A stretch of DNA of 64,000 nucleotides from contig JASVEC010000016.1 in NCBI GenBank assembly GCA_030770535.1, forward strand, positions 930,001 through 994,000, written 5' to 3'. Positions 44,127-55,607 of the stretch are shown here, one piece after another. The notes beneath the pieces are model-generated. The model made no database searches. It had not been told where the DNA came from and saw only the letters and a program-made list of their open reading frames with translations. Source of the stretch: Batkoa obscura (lineage: Eukaryota > Entomophthoromycota > Entomophthoromycetes > Entomophthorales > Batkoaceae). The position numbers were made by a program, and so were the translations under genes. Numbering within the stretch: position 1 is the first letter of the stretch; the number at the start of each line of letters is the position of its first letter.

Positions 44127-46177
44127 ATGGATCCTTACAATCCGAACAACAATTACGGTAAGCATATCCAAAACGAGGATTTAAAAAAGAAATATTAAAA
44201 GAAATTTAGGCTACCAACCACCACCAAACTCTGGGATGCCTCCACCTGGATATATGCCTCCACCAATGAATTACATGGCTCCGCCACCAATGCCAGGTCC
44301 ATATGGTCCTGGGGGCTATAATCCCAACTTAGGTTATGCTTATCCTCCACCTAACTTTGCTCCATCAGGCATACCACCGCCTTTTATTTCAAGACCACCT
44401 ATGCCAGTTATGCAACAACAACCAACAGGTCCAATTTTAACATTGTTTATTGGAGGTATTAATAAAGGAGTGACAGACGAATCAATGGAAAAGATATTGA
44501 GAGTAAGTATAGGCTAATTATATGTAAGAATAATGATTAAATTTAAAATAGTGCGTTGGAACTTTATTAAAATGGAAACGACTTAAGGATCCAACAAGTA
44601 ATTTACCAAAATCATTTGGGTTTGCTGATTTTGATGAACCCAAAGCAGTACTTCTTTTGTCTGGATTGGTTAAAGACAAGCAAATTAAATTGCCTTCACC
44701 AGCACAGGGAGTTGAGCCTAAGTCAATTATGGTAAGTTGATTTTACTTTGTTAGATTTATGATAATTGTTTATTAGGTCAAATATGAAGAAGACGTTGAA
44801 AAGGTACTTGAAAAATATAAAAGAGATAACAAAATCAAGGTGAGTAATGCTGCCTATTATAAAATAAAGATTAACATAAATAAAATTTAGGAGTTAGACG
44901 ATGATCTAATTAATGAAGTACACGACAAAGTACAACAAGTTATTTCAGAAATGGAAGGCTATGTGGAGCCCAATAGCAAAGCGGACGGGGAAGGTAAAGA
45001 GGAGGAAAAAAATGGAAAAAAATATATAAGCGATAGCGAAGATAGCGATTTTAGCGAAGAAGAAAGACAAATATTAAGATATAAAGAACAAGAAATCCAA
45101 AGGCAACGTAGCCGTAGTGAAGAATATTATCAAAATTTAAAACATTGGGAAGAAAGAGAACTTTATAGAGGCAAATCTTATGAGAAAAGTAGGATTAGAG
45201 ATAGGGAATCTGAAGAAAGAAGAGAACAAGATAGGGCTGAACATTATTTAAGATTTAAAGAATGGGATGATGATAAAGAGTTGGAGTTGGGTAGAGAAGA
45301 TTATTATAAGGATAGGTAAATAGCAAATTATTTGTCTAAAAAGCAATGCTTACAGTTTTAAGGTCACGCTGGTGGGAAAGAAGAAAGCAAATAAGACAAA
45401 GGGAATTGGAAGAAGATGCAATTGATCGAATGAAAGAAAAGAAAGAAAAGAATCCAGAAGACACAAAGATAGAAGAAGAAGAAGAAATTAAAAAAGAAGA
45501 AAAAGAAGAGAAAGAGGAGTTTAAAGCAAAAGTTAAAATTAATTTTATTAACCCAATATTAAAGAAAGTACAAAAAGAAACAAGTAACACTGGGAATACT
45601 TCGCCAGCTATTAGTACCTTTTCTAATCCTATGGATGATGATGATGATACGTATTCAAATAACCGAACCAAAAGAGTACTCATTCCATTGGAATATTCTG
45701 ATGAGGAAGATCATAATAAAAAGAGCAGGAGAGAAAGATTAAGTGAAAGACAAAAGAAAGAAGAAATCAAAAAGCTAATGAATCGGATACCACCTGATCA
45801 CGTAAAATTATGGGAGTGGAAAATTCGTTGGAAGTATTTATCTGAGGTAAGGATAATATAGTGAATTACTAGTTAGACGTTAATTAGATTTTTAGGGTGC
45901 ATTGACCAAAATTATGAACTTTGCGGATAAAAAGATAATTGAATTTTTAGGTGAAGAAGAAAAAAGTATTTCATCTTTTATTAAAAGACATTTAAAAAAT
46001 CATCTCTCTGCTGAAGAACTTAAATTGGAATTGGAAAAGGTAAGCAATCCAAATGCCGTTATTTAACAGCTTCTAAGTTTTTTTTAGGTACTGGAAGAAG
46101 AAGCTATCACCTTTGTTTCCAAAATTTGGAGAATGTTGATCTTTGAAACGGAAGCTAGATACTTGAATTTATTATAA
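44127..46177 (+). CDS. RBM25: RBM25/Snu71-type splicing factor, 569 aa, 8 exons
   Basis: U1 snRNP-associated splicing factor. Exons: 44127-44157, 44210-44502, 44552-44731, 44777-44839, 44891-45315, 45363-45846, 45896-46039, 46088-46177; the sum closes in frame. A Pro/Met/Gly/Tyr-rich N-terminus (GYMPPPMNYMAPPPM) leads to an RRM (ILTLFIGGINKG, then SFGFADFDEP). A long Arg/Glu/Lys/Asp helix-rich region follows (RSRWWERRKQIRQRELEED) with acidic Ser patches (DSEDSDFSEEE). The end is a PWI domain (HVKLWEWKIRWKYLSEGALT, ending ITFVSKIWRMLIFETEARYL). RRM-RE/RD-PWI in this order is diagnostic of RBM25. Exon 6 uses the acceptor TTTTAAG at 45362, because the nearer CAG at 45355 breaks the frame. The last intron bears the usual T-rich acceptor. 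Confidence 0.9.
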
Positions 46178-46415
46178 AGTTAGCTTTTAGTTTGAGAAAG
46201 TAATTTTTATCTCTTCTATGATTGTTTTAACCTTGTTTTAACAAGTTTATACTTTTTAAATAGTAATAAAATTTTAAGTGTTAATAATAGTTTGAATCTA
46301 TATACAAAAAGTTTTAATATTTTGTTTAAATATATGTTTATTATTATTTATTTGATTAACAGTTTGTTTAAAGTTATCTACATAGAGCATAAGTATTAAA
46401 GTTTCATATTATAAT

Positions 46416-47354
46416 TTAAATTTGATCAATTATAGCAGGAGTGATTGCAGTTTGAAGAGCTTTGTTTGTAGCAGCTGCATCTTCACCGATTTCTCCATTT
46501 GCACCAGAATTAAATGGCATAAAGATAACTTTTGATCCGGAAGTTCTAGCCATTTGTTGCATAGTTTCCAAATAACGAATCTGAATAGCAGCTGGTGAAT
46601 TAAGGATATCAGCTGCTTCTCTCATCAATTTAGCAGAATCAACTTCAGCTTGAGCAGCAATAACTCTAGATTCACCGATACGTTTAGCTTGAGCTGCACT
46701 AGATAAATTCTCTTGAAGGTCACGAGAAAATACCAAATCTTTAATTAACACAGATTCAACTTTAACACCCCAACTAGCTGCTGGTGCACTAATAATATCT
46801 TCAATATCCTGTGCAATTTCATCACGATTTTCAATACAATCTTGTAATGAACGTTGACCAAGTACAGCACGAATGGTAGTTTGGGCTCTTTCCATTAAAG
46901 CAAATTGAACATTAGAGACACCAAAATTTGCTTGGTATGGGTCAACAATGTGCCAATAAAGAACACAGTCAATAGTGATATTAACATTATCTTTGGTCAT
47001 AATACTTACATTTGCGATATTTATAATTTGGATCTTTATATCGATAAAGTTCATACTTTCAGTACATGGATTAACCCAAGTTAAACCAGGATCACTAGTA
47101 CGTAGATATTTACCAAATCTTGAAATTAAACCTACTTCACCTTGGTTAACTGATCTGTAAGGATTTGGGAAACAGAAACATATTGGGATAGAGCCTAAAG
47201 TACCTAAACAATCACCCAACCCAGTCATGAATTTCTCATAGAAGGAGACATTAGGATCGTAAGGCAGTTCGCTAGCGAATCTCACTCCTACATTTTGTTG
47301 AGGGGTAGGCTGAGGAGTAGGTTGATCTTGAATAGTATAGTTAATGTTTTCCAT
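46416..47354 (-). CDS. Stomatin-like SPFH/band 7 protein, copy 2 (312 aa)
   Basis: Paralogue of the gene at 10276, with the same SPFH domain and Cys/Phe patch. The N-terminus carries a duplicated PTPQ (DQPTPQPTPQQN), and the last residue region differs slightly (PAIIDQI against PALIDKI). From about 46490 to 47240 the DNA is almost identical to 10350-11100, including silent positions, whereas flanks and neighbouring genes in the same duplicated block are strongly diverged. An in-frame ATG at 47384 lies only 19 bases below the TATA box; in copy 1 this codon is ATA. The Met at 47354 is therefore the likelier start in both. Both copies look functional. Confidence 0.88.
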   Translation of the reverse strand: MENINYTIQDQPTPQPTPQQNVGVRFASELPYDPNVSFYEKFMTGLGDCLGTLGSIPICFCFPNPYRSVNQGEVGLISRFGKYLRTSDPGLTWVNPCTESMNFIDIKIQIINIANVSIMTKDNVNITIDCVLYWHIVDPYQANFGVSNVQFALMERAQTTIRAVLGQRSLQDCIENRDEIAQDIEDIISAPAASWGVKVESVLIKDLVFSRDLQENLSSAAQAKRIGESRVIAAQAEVDSAKLMREAADILNSPAAIQIRYLETMQQMARTSGSKVIFMPFNSGANGEIGEDAAATNKALQTAITPAIIDQI

Positions 47355-47402
47355 TGATGGATTTAAAAGAGGATTTATTGACATTGCTAAAAAACCAAAC
47401 TG

Positions 47403-47410
47403 CTTTTATA
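47403..47410 (-). promoter_or_regulatory. TATA box of stomatin-like copy 2
   Basis: TATAAAAG, 49 bases before the proposed ATG at 47354, matching copy 1. Confidence 0.6.
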
Positions 47411-47676
47411 CTTAGGATTTTTATAAGTTTCTACTTTGCATTATTTTGCTTAGTCTAGATTTAATCTAAATACATTTGCATGTCCAATAGCTATGGAGTT
47501 CTACTAAGTTCATAGTTTCTCTTATATTTAAAATTTTAAAATTCTCAAAATTAAATGTGTATTCTATATAGAAACAATAGTTTTAATTTCCCCGTTCTAA
47601 TTACTAGAATAGTAGACTGATAGAGTTTTATTTTAAATACGATTAACACTTCAATCCAATTATAATTGGTTAATGA

Positions 47677-47779
47677 TATGGGGATGTTTTTTAGTTTCAT
47701 CACCTTTCCATCTTTTAAGTACTATTTGAGTGGAAAGACTGTTAGTAAAATTCTTAAACACAAAAATACATCCCCATAT
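47677..47779 (+). mobile_element. Hairpin MITE, copy 12
   Basis: TATGGGGATGTTTTTTAGTT ... CAAAAATACATCCCCATA, both ends intact and flanked by TA. The matching place in the other duplicated block (about 11555) has no insert, so it arrived after the duplication. Confidence 0.93.
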
Positions 47780-48733
47780 ATTTGGAATATTTATTTTGAA
47801 GCAATCAATTTTATTATTCTCTCATCTTGTCCTCTCACTAATTAGCTTTGAGCATGGAAGGACCCGATTTTTAGCCTTAAAAACTCTGCCTAAAGCCTGA
47901 AAGGCTTAGCTCGGCGCTTTTAGTTTAACCATATATGGATTGTTATTTTAAAAGTTTCTGGGGGTTAAAGTATTCTTCATCAGTTATATGAATTAATAAA
48001 TAAAAATTGATGATATCAAGGAGGACTATATGACAGTAGCCATACCAACAGATAATGGGGACAAATCATAGTTAAAACTGTAACTATATCCAGGTTTGGC
48101 TAAAATTGTATTATTCTCTTAGTGGAATTAAAGTAGGGATTTCTCATAGCAATCTGCATTGTTTTGTTTATTCTAAATAGATAGTAATTTATTAGTTTTA
48201 GATACTCGGCGATCTTAAATAAGGATCAATATCTATCTTCTTACTTATGATAGCTTAGATACAGGGGTACTCTTTCTATTTTAGTATTTAGTTAGAGATT
48301 TTTAAAAATTCAAATGTGTAAAAATAGACAAAGATTAAAAATGATTGCACATTTATGCCTTTTAATAACCTGCTAGAGCTTATGATAAAAACTATTACGA
48401 TTTAAAAGTCCAAAAGCCGAAAAGTATTCTATAAATACTTAAAAAACTATACATGGAATGTAACTCCTATTTATACAATAGAGTTTCTTCATAAAATTAA
48501 AGTGAAACTTTTTTGTTAAAAAACGTTGGGTTTTTTACATAAGGTATTTTGTATAAAGCTTCAGTTTTTTGTATAATTATTTTATTATTATCAAGTTTCA
48601 TAGTTAATAAATGGTAACTTTATTTAATTATGTATTAAGATATTTCAATTTATTGAAAAAAGCTTTATTAATATTTAATTTAATAATTATAATAAATAAT
48701 AACGAAACAATAAGCTTATAAACAACATTAGCA

Positions 48734-48837
48734 TATGGGGATGTATTTTTGTATTTAATAATTTTACTAATAATTTTTCCATGTAAACAACGCTTAAAAG
48801 ATGGAAAAAGTAATGAAGCAAAAAAAACATCCCCATA
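48734..48837 (-). mobile_element. Hairpin MITE, copy 13
   Basis: TATGGGGATGTATTTTTGTA ... AAAAAAAACATCCCCATA; both ends intact. Confidence 0.93.
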
Positions 48838-49379
48838 TTTATTTATTAATATAAAAATTTTAAGATTGAGCATTTAAAAATTTAAAAAAATAAACAAAAA
48901 ATCTAAAAAATATGTAACTTTAACACCAATAATGTAGTCAACTAATTATAACAAATGTGAGTATCTTTTACCTATTACCTTTGCTATTTTTTCAAAGTTT
49001 AAATTAACCAATGTAGCTGTTTAAGTTTAGGTGTGTGCTGCTAAATAATGAATTTATAACCTATTTGTTCTATTATAATAATTTGAGGTTTGTTAATTTT
49101 ATTTTGTTTTAAAATGAGCCGTTAGCTAGCACATATATAAGCTTGGATAGCGGTACTGACTAATTAATTTTCAGATTTAAAAAGATAATAAAAGGACAAT
49201 TGGTAAAAAACATCCCCACGTCTTTAAAAATTAAACAAATGAATTAATTAAAATTAAAAACCAAATTGACAAAAAGTTATTCAATAGCTCACAAATAATT
49301 AACCTTGTTTTAAATTTTAAATTTTAAATTTACATAGGTAGCTATTAAGCAGTTGATTAACTATTTTAGAATCTTACAT

Positions 49380-49482
49380 TTGGGGATGTATTTTTTTACT
49401 TAAGAATTTTACTACAATTTTTCCACTCAAATAGTGCTTAAAAAATGGAAAGATAATGAAACTAGAAAAAACAGCCCCATTT
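49380..49482 (-). mobile_element. Hairpin MITE, copy 14
   Basis: TTTGGGGATGTATTTTTTTA ... GAAAAAACAGCCCCATTT; centre CACTCAAATAGTGCTTAAAA. Confidence 0.88.
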
Positions 49483-49721
49483 ACTAGATAAGTCCTATAT
49501 TTTTATTTTATTAGGCTTTTATTTACAAAGTGTAAATATTTAGTAAAATGATTTTTCTCAAGCTTTATAGTGAGTGATAAAGGGTTTACTACTTCCTTGC
49601 ACTATGCTTGTAACTCAACAATATCTAAACTCTCTACTGTGAGAACTTCATTAGTTGCTTTATTTGTGATTAGGATGACAAAAGTACACTTCAATCTTGG
49701 CATCAAATGGATTAACTTTAA

Positions 49722-49813
49722 ATAAAGATGTTCTTTTGGTTTCATCACTTTTTCCATTTTTTAAGTACTATTTGAGTGGAAAGATTGGTAGTAAAGTTCT
49801 TAAACAAAAAAAC
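49722..49813 (+). mobile_element. Hairpin MITE, copy 15, cut by copy 16
   Basis: Starts AAAGATGTTCTTTTGGTTTC and runs to AAACAAAAAAACAT, where copy 16 begins. Its own right terminus (CCCCATA) is missing. Confidence 0.85.
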
Positions 49814-49920
49814 ATATGGGGATGTATTTTTGTATTTAAGAATCTTACTGGCAAATTTTCCACTTAAATAGCACTTAAAAATTGGAAAAAATAATGAAGT
49901 CAAAAAAGACACTCCCATAT
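49814..49920 (-). mobile_element. Hairpin MITE, copy 16, inserted into copy 15
   Basis: TATGGGGATGTATTTTTGTA ... AAAAAAGACACTCCCATA in opposite orientation to copy 15, joined without spacer. Confidence 0.9.
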
Positions 49921-51693
49921 CCTCAAATAACAATATATAATAGGAGGTTGATTAATCAAGATTCCCTCTATTTATGAACTGATTTAGCATTATATGATAT
50001 TCGATTACATACCGTGTCTTTACTGAAGTTACCTTACCTTAAAAAACCTAGTGTAGTATGCAATTTTATAGAATAGCAAGTTTTAGCATTGTCATTATGG
50101 TGCTGCTTTCTGAATGTTTATATTGAGGTTAATCTACAATTGATTTTGATTCATAACATCAAAATTACTAAAAAGAATTGAAATAGTCTATTAGGCAGTT
50201 CTGGTATTATTGGTCTTATTAATTTATATTCCATCATTAATTAATACTAAATTTACTCATTTTTAATCGTTTATTTATTCTTTTTAGCATTAAGCAATTA
50301 AACTACAGTGACTATTACGGATGTTATATATCTGGTGCTAAAGCGGAAGCTGCTTGTAGAAAATATTTGATTTCTTTCCAAATCAACTATGAAGATTATT
50401 ATCTATGATTTGTCTTATTGTTGTAGCTATTGCAATGATATTGAAACTAAATTATAATACAAACCTTATAAACGTAAATTCTAATACATCAAAAAAAGCT
50501 ATAAAATTAATGCAAATGATGAGATACAGGATGTAATAGCGAAATCATTCTCCACTTTAATAAGGAATAATCCCTTTTATTTAGTTTACTATATCCTTCG
50601 ACTATGGTTATTTCACATTTTGTTGGAATGATGTCACAGATTTATTATGATTTTAGTTCTAGCAATAACGAAGTGCTAGATCAATAGACTTTTATTGTCT
50701 TTTCATCAGCAGGTTTATTGAATTTTGCTTCAATCCAACCATCTACAAGGCTGTTGAATCAGTTTGTTACAGGGTTTTCAAGAAGGATAAAACCCACTTC
50801 AAGGAAAGCAGTTCTATTTTCATTTGTATTTCCTATTTTATTGATTTATTGTAGATATTCATGGTTTGCGACTAAACTAATCTAGTGATACGTCATCGCA
50901 AAGCAATCTAGAAAGCGGGGAAGTGAATGACCACAGTTCAGGCATTGCTAATATTGAAATCATTATAGTTTGGTTTAAGTTAATACTGCTCTATCATATT
51001 GTATTTTAGTATTATTTTATAAATAAAAGTATCATATTAATGCTTATATTTCTACAATAATATTTTAACTTTTCTGTTTTCAATTATTTTGAATTCAAAT
51101 CTCACAGCAATTTAAAACCAAAATCAAAAGTAAAAATATTTTAAACTATAATTGGATTACAAGTTATTCAGAATATGAGGATCCTGGGACTATAAATATA
51201 TAAAATGGATAACTACAACTCATAGATAACGACTCAGATAAATACATATCCTAACTTCTATTCGAAAACAAATTCAAAAGTTTTCCTTCTATTTCAAATT
51301 GTTATGCAAAAACACTTATTATCAATGAGTACATCTATTAGATAAAGATATAAAAAAATCTTGACTAAACATTAAAATACAATGGCTTTATTGAAGGGGA
51401 TAAGATGAGATTTTACTACGTTAAACCACTCCAAAAGAGGTATGAATATAACTCTGCTAAGGTAGCAGCTCATAGTTACCATAAAAATACAATAAATAAG
51501 CAATTATCCTACATGTAAAAGATACTTCTTTATATAAGTCTCGGCTATTTAAAATCTCAAATTTATTGTTAAAGTTTATCGCTCATAGATTAATAACTTT
51601 ATATTTATTAACCAATGGTAAAGTATGAGTAATTTAATTCATGGCTGCCGTATATCTAGATGCAAGGTAAAAAGAACGAAATAGCTTTCATGA

Positions 51694-53236
51694 TTATAAT
51701 TCAAAGCGTTTTAAACAGCCGATATAATTTTCTACTAAAGAGCAAATAAAAATAATCCAAGAGAACATAATCAGCAATATTGTTAAAAGTGTAAACAACT
51801 TTTGCCAAACGGTGCCTTCCTTTAATTCCTTGAAAGCTTGACTGACTAGTAATTCATCACAATATTTCTCAACTAATTGCTTACAGCGCTTTAATGAAGT
51901 ATAAAATATATCAAATATAAAACGTCTATTACAAAAGGTATAAACTAATGTCATGAATAATGTTATATTTGCAACTTCAAACAATATTCTCATAGCTAGA
52001 ATGTATTTACTACTAGAATCGATGCCTTTTAAATGATATAAAGCTAAACGAAAAAGAGCTACACGTATTGATAATCTTATCTTATGGGTATCTATCCTAG
52101 TACCTACTAATTCAGGAGACAAAAGTAAAGGAATATATGGAGTTAAGGAAATTGGGGCAATAGTAAAAGAGAAGGAAAGAAGGATTAATTCGACATAGAT
52201 AGAAACTTTACTCCAAGCTAATAAACCTATTGAGAGTATGACAAGTATAGCTAAAGTAATAACATACAATGATTGGCAACTGAAGAAATCAATAGAAAAC
52301 CCACTTAAAGGAGAGAGCGCAATTGGTAGAACTAATGAAACAGATGAGGTTCAGACTACAGCCTCATCTGTCATAAATTTTTCGGCTTTGGTCTTACCAT
52401 AAATAAGTTTTAGATACAAATTTAGTAACGGATACAATAAATGGATCCCATCCCCACCTAAGAAGAAAGTTGTATATGACATAATACAAGTCCCAGCTGG
52501 CAAACAAAACAGATGCTTGATAAAAAAATTAGCCTTTTTTACTTCTTCACTAACATATTCATCCCAAAAATGATGTAACACAAAAGTATAAATTACGATA
52601 GCAATCCATGAAATACCACAAATACCAACTGAAAGCCAGGGACCACTACCATAAAATCTTGGTTTAACTGCTACATTAGCTACAATTCCTTGAGCTAAGA
52701 AGGAAAAAAGATGTGACGAACTAATTTGTAAGCCAATAGCACCAGGCATAATAATAGTAGAAAAACATTTTCCTAACATAGTTTTTTGTACAAATGCAAT
52801 AATACTGGGCCCTGAATCATGGATAGTATGCCCAGCACCGATTATAGAAAAAGACTTAATGTGAGAGGAAATAGCAATGACAATATCTACAAGAAGAGTC
52901 AAAGAGAGGCTATCAGTGAACCAGGAGCTACTCCAAACCTATTTGTAAAAATACCCTCAATAATGATACAATATTATTAATTAAGTATAATACGGCTTAA
53001 GCAACGCCATGTTGGATATTATTTAGCCCTTGTTCCTTTTTTAAAGTTCTCTTTGGCGAGCTCAATGTGTTTGGTGCGAAATGAAATCCAATTGAAAAGA
53101 AAACAGTATAGAATAAAGCCAGTGCTTTATAAAACCATTTTTTATTAGAAAGTAGTTTTGATTTGTTTTATTCAGTATCAACATCTAATTTGAGATTGTT
53201 AATATCAAATTATTTTTCATTATTTTTGCTCGTCTT
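51694..53236 (-). pseudogene. MFS transporter pseudogene (copy of the gene at 16650)
   Basis: Colinear with the intact MFS gene from its N-terminus (about 53236, around KKWFYKALAL) to the stop at 51694 (SLVENYIGCLKRFEL against SLVENPIAYFKRFKL). Two long pieces stay open (52902-52351 and 52269-51694), separated by a stop near helix 7, and the N-terminal 110 codons are broken. Amino acid similarity is clear but far below that of the neighbouring stomatin pair, so this copy has been free to drift for a long time. Confidence 0.88.
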
Positions 53237-53550
53237 AATGAAATTGTAGTACTAGTAACCCCGGTGGTTTTTGCTTTTATGATATTAACTGGGTTAACAG
53301 CCGACTTATCAGATTTGTTATTGTAAATGACCCTTTGTTACAAGTTTTATTTCAATCGTCAAATAATGACTTATTTTTGTGGTAAATTTTTAATTTTATA
53401 TTTTGGAAAAAAAATTAATGTTTATATTTCCAACTACATAAAACTCATAGAATATACCATAGCATCACCTTCAATAACACTTGGCTTTATTGATAATATT
53501 TATTTAACACTATCATGTTTTGATTATATAAAGTTATTTACTTTAACCTA

Positions 53551-53835
53551 GAAAATGAAGCTATAAAACCGCAATATGAGACAGTAATACATGTTTTATT
53601 TAATTGTCTACATCAATTGCACCGTTATTTAAATAGTTTAGTATGTTCTTATTTTAAATGGAACAAATACAAATCTACCGAATTTCTAAGGAACTGTTAT
53701 CATTTTCGATCCCCAACTAATTTTATATTTAGACTTTTTCTATTAACAGCTTTTACTAAGTGTACTGATATTATACAAACATTAGGCTTGTTTAAACAAA
53801 CAAACATCTTATTTTTTGATTTTTCGAATAATTAG
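53551..53835 (+). mobile_element. 3' fragment of a non-LTR retrotransposon (LINE), zf-RVT-like
   Basis: An open frame reads AIKPQYETVIHVLFNCLHQL followed by HRYLNSLVCSYFKWN. ETVxHVLFxC is the core of the zinc-binding domain that follows LINE reverse transcriptases (ETxxHxxxxC). The frame ends in a stop at 53833-53835. The upstream CxxC and the reverse transcriptase itself are not seen within 250 bases, so it is a 5'-truncated remnant. Confidence 0.4.
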
Positions 53836-54902
53836 ATATGTAATATACATTCTTTGTGCTTTTACTTTAATTTTCAAATTACACTCCAATGTGAAATCTG
53901 GTACTCAGGGTTTGGAGTCAAGAACAGCTATTACTGGGTTGACTACACTATAAGTCGAAAGGTCTTACTTTATGTGACTAAGATAGACTTGGATTATGAG
54001 GAATAGCATGTAATAGGTTACAAGCTATACAAGACAAATAGAATAGAGAATACTAATGTGAAATCTACGTAAAACACTATTAAATAAACTTAGTGGTTTT
54101 ATTAAATGTTCGGGATATCAGGGAATAATTCAGTTAAAAAGCCTCGAACTACTATACTCTATAAACTCTTTTATACTCTGAAAAGTAGAAATATCAAAAT
54201 GAGAAGATAATATTCTTTTGGATGGAGCTAGAAATTCTCATAACAAATCAAAATAAGAACATGGGATTGATTTCCTCTGAACTCGAGAACACAACAGCTT
54301 AGGCGATTGTTATGCTATAATTAACCATGGGACTGACAAAGCGATATTTCACACCAACTTGAAATATTGACTATTGACTATTGAAGACTTAAAAAATTAA
54401 AAAATCATTCTACTAGGAGTATAACAATTTTAATCAATTAAACTACAGCTTTTACTATTCAATACACTAAATTAACTTAGTTATAATGGTTAGATAACCT
54501 AAATTGGTTGATGACTTATTACATTTTTAAATAAGTTTTTAAAATAATCGTAAAAACCAAATAATATAAAATAATGCTATAGTAGTTAAGACACACATAT
54601 ATTTATGGAGACATAATAACGTGTTTTTGGTAATTGTCATCATACTTTATATATATTTTGTAATACCTAGAACAAAAGCAAAAACTTCATACTCCTAAAA
54701 ATATTGATACAAATAAATAAATATTATTTTTGAAAACTTAAAAACGTTGGTAGATGTAGTTTAGCTACTTTTTGTAAAAGTTAAGATAATATTAGTTATA
54801 TGAATATGTTTAAATAAATATGAAATTGAATAGCAAAAAACAAAGCATTGGAATGTACAGTTGTTATAACTTTTTTTTTGAGATTTATTACTTCACAAAT
54901 TA

Positions 54903-55004
54903 TATGGGGATGTAATTTTGTATTTAAGAATTTTACTGACAATTTTTCCACATAAATAGCGCTTAAAAAATGGAAAAATAATGAAGCTAAAAACAGCCCC
55001 ATAT
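54903..55004 (-). mobile_element. Hairpin MITE, copy 17
   Basis: TATGGGGATGTAATTTTGTA ... AGCTAAAAACAGCCCCATA; centre CACATAAATAGCGCTTAAAA. Confidence 0.9.
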
Positions 55005-55144
55005 GCTAAGTTTTCTAGCCATGAATTTTATTCAAGTCAAAGATAAAAAAACATGGTAAATGAAGATATGCGTATTCGTTTAGCAAACTTTTATCATGTT
55101 TCTTGTATACTATACTAAAGTTTCCTAATCTAATGTTTTACTAT

Positions 55145-55250
55145 ATATGAATGTCTTTTTGCTATAGTGTCTCATTAATAGCTCTTCTAAATTCTATCCA
55201 TGTAGGAAATGGACAAAGTAATGAGACAAAAAGACACTCCAATTCCTTTT
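55145..55250 (-). mobile_element. Diverged hairpin MITE, copy 18
   Basis: TATGAATGTCTTTTTGCTAT ... GACAAAAAGACACTCCAATT. The ends form a 13-base inverted repeat (GAATGTCTTTTTG / CAAAAAGACACTCC). The inside keeps GGACAAAGTAATGA as in the family but the centre is changed; probably a sister subfamily. Confidence 0.6.
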
Positions 55251-55607
55251 AAATTATAACAATTTATAATTCTATCACTTTGACATTTATGCCGTAATAA
55301 TATTCTACAAACTCAGTACAGAGAACACTATGTTCGATATAATCAAAAATAAATATATTCAATAATATTTTATAAATTTAAAAAGCATGCTATAATGATT
55401 TAAAAAATAAAATTAATAATGACCTTGGTTTATTTATAAGCCATAAAGGATGTAGAAATTGGAGTTGAATGGTATTGAAAGTTGTAGAGCAGACGTTGTT
55501 ATAATTAAACGCACTTTGGATAAAATCTCAAGATAAAGTAAAGGTGAAATGGGACAGTATTGAATTAATGGCTCAGTCAATTAGAAGGTGCAAATTTTAA
55601 TGAATAT

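Larger units (their letters stand above)
47411..49564. other. Intergenic part of the second duplicated block, MITE-rich
   Basis: Matches 11260-12100 in short colinear blocks. Holds MITE copies 12-14 and a lone right MITE end at about 49205-49222. Open frames at 48628 and nearby run through MITE sequence and are not genes. The counterpart of 7TM pseudogene C is missing here. Confidence 0.5.
49565..50990 (+). pseudogene. 7TM receptor-like (GPCR-like) pseudogene B
   Basis: Colinear with pseudogene A. A TM1-like stretch (about 49640-49680) is followed by a pair of MITEs (49722-49920). TM2 resumes near 49945, TM3 at about 50085-50150 (LWCCFLNVYIEVNLQLILI), TM4 at about 50190-50250 and TM5 at about 50400-50450 (MICLIVVAIAMILKLN). 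A Lys/Met/Arg stretch (LMQMMRYRM) precedes TM6 (FYLVYYILRLWLFHILL). TM7 carries FCFNPTIYKAVESVCYRVF, the clearest NPxxY motif of the three copies. Several stops and frame changes. It lies tail to tail with the MFS pseudogene. Confidence 0.7.
53836..55607. other. Intergenic with two MITEs
   Basis: No supported gene. Holds MITE copy 17 and a diverged relative (copy 18). A minus frame at 54796-55002 runs through copy 17 and is an artefact. Confidence 0.4.

Noticed and set aside
49745-49933. 62-codon minus frame, and similar frames at 48628-48873, 54796-55002, 14399-14590 and 61490-61681
   Set aside because: Each runs through a hairpin MITE. The recurring FxSLFFPxxKxYL words are the translated MITE core, not a protein family.
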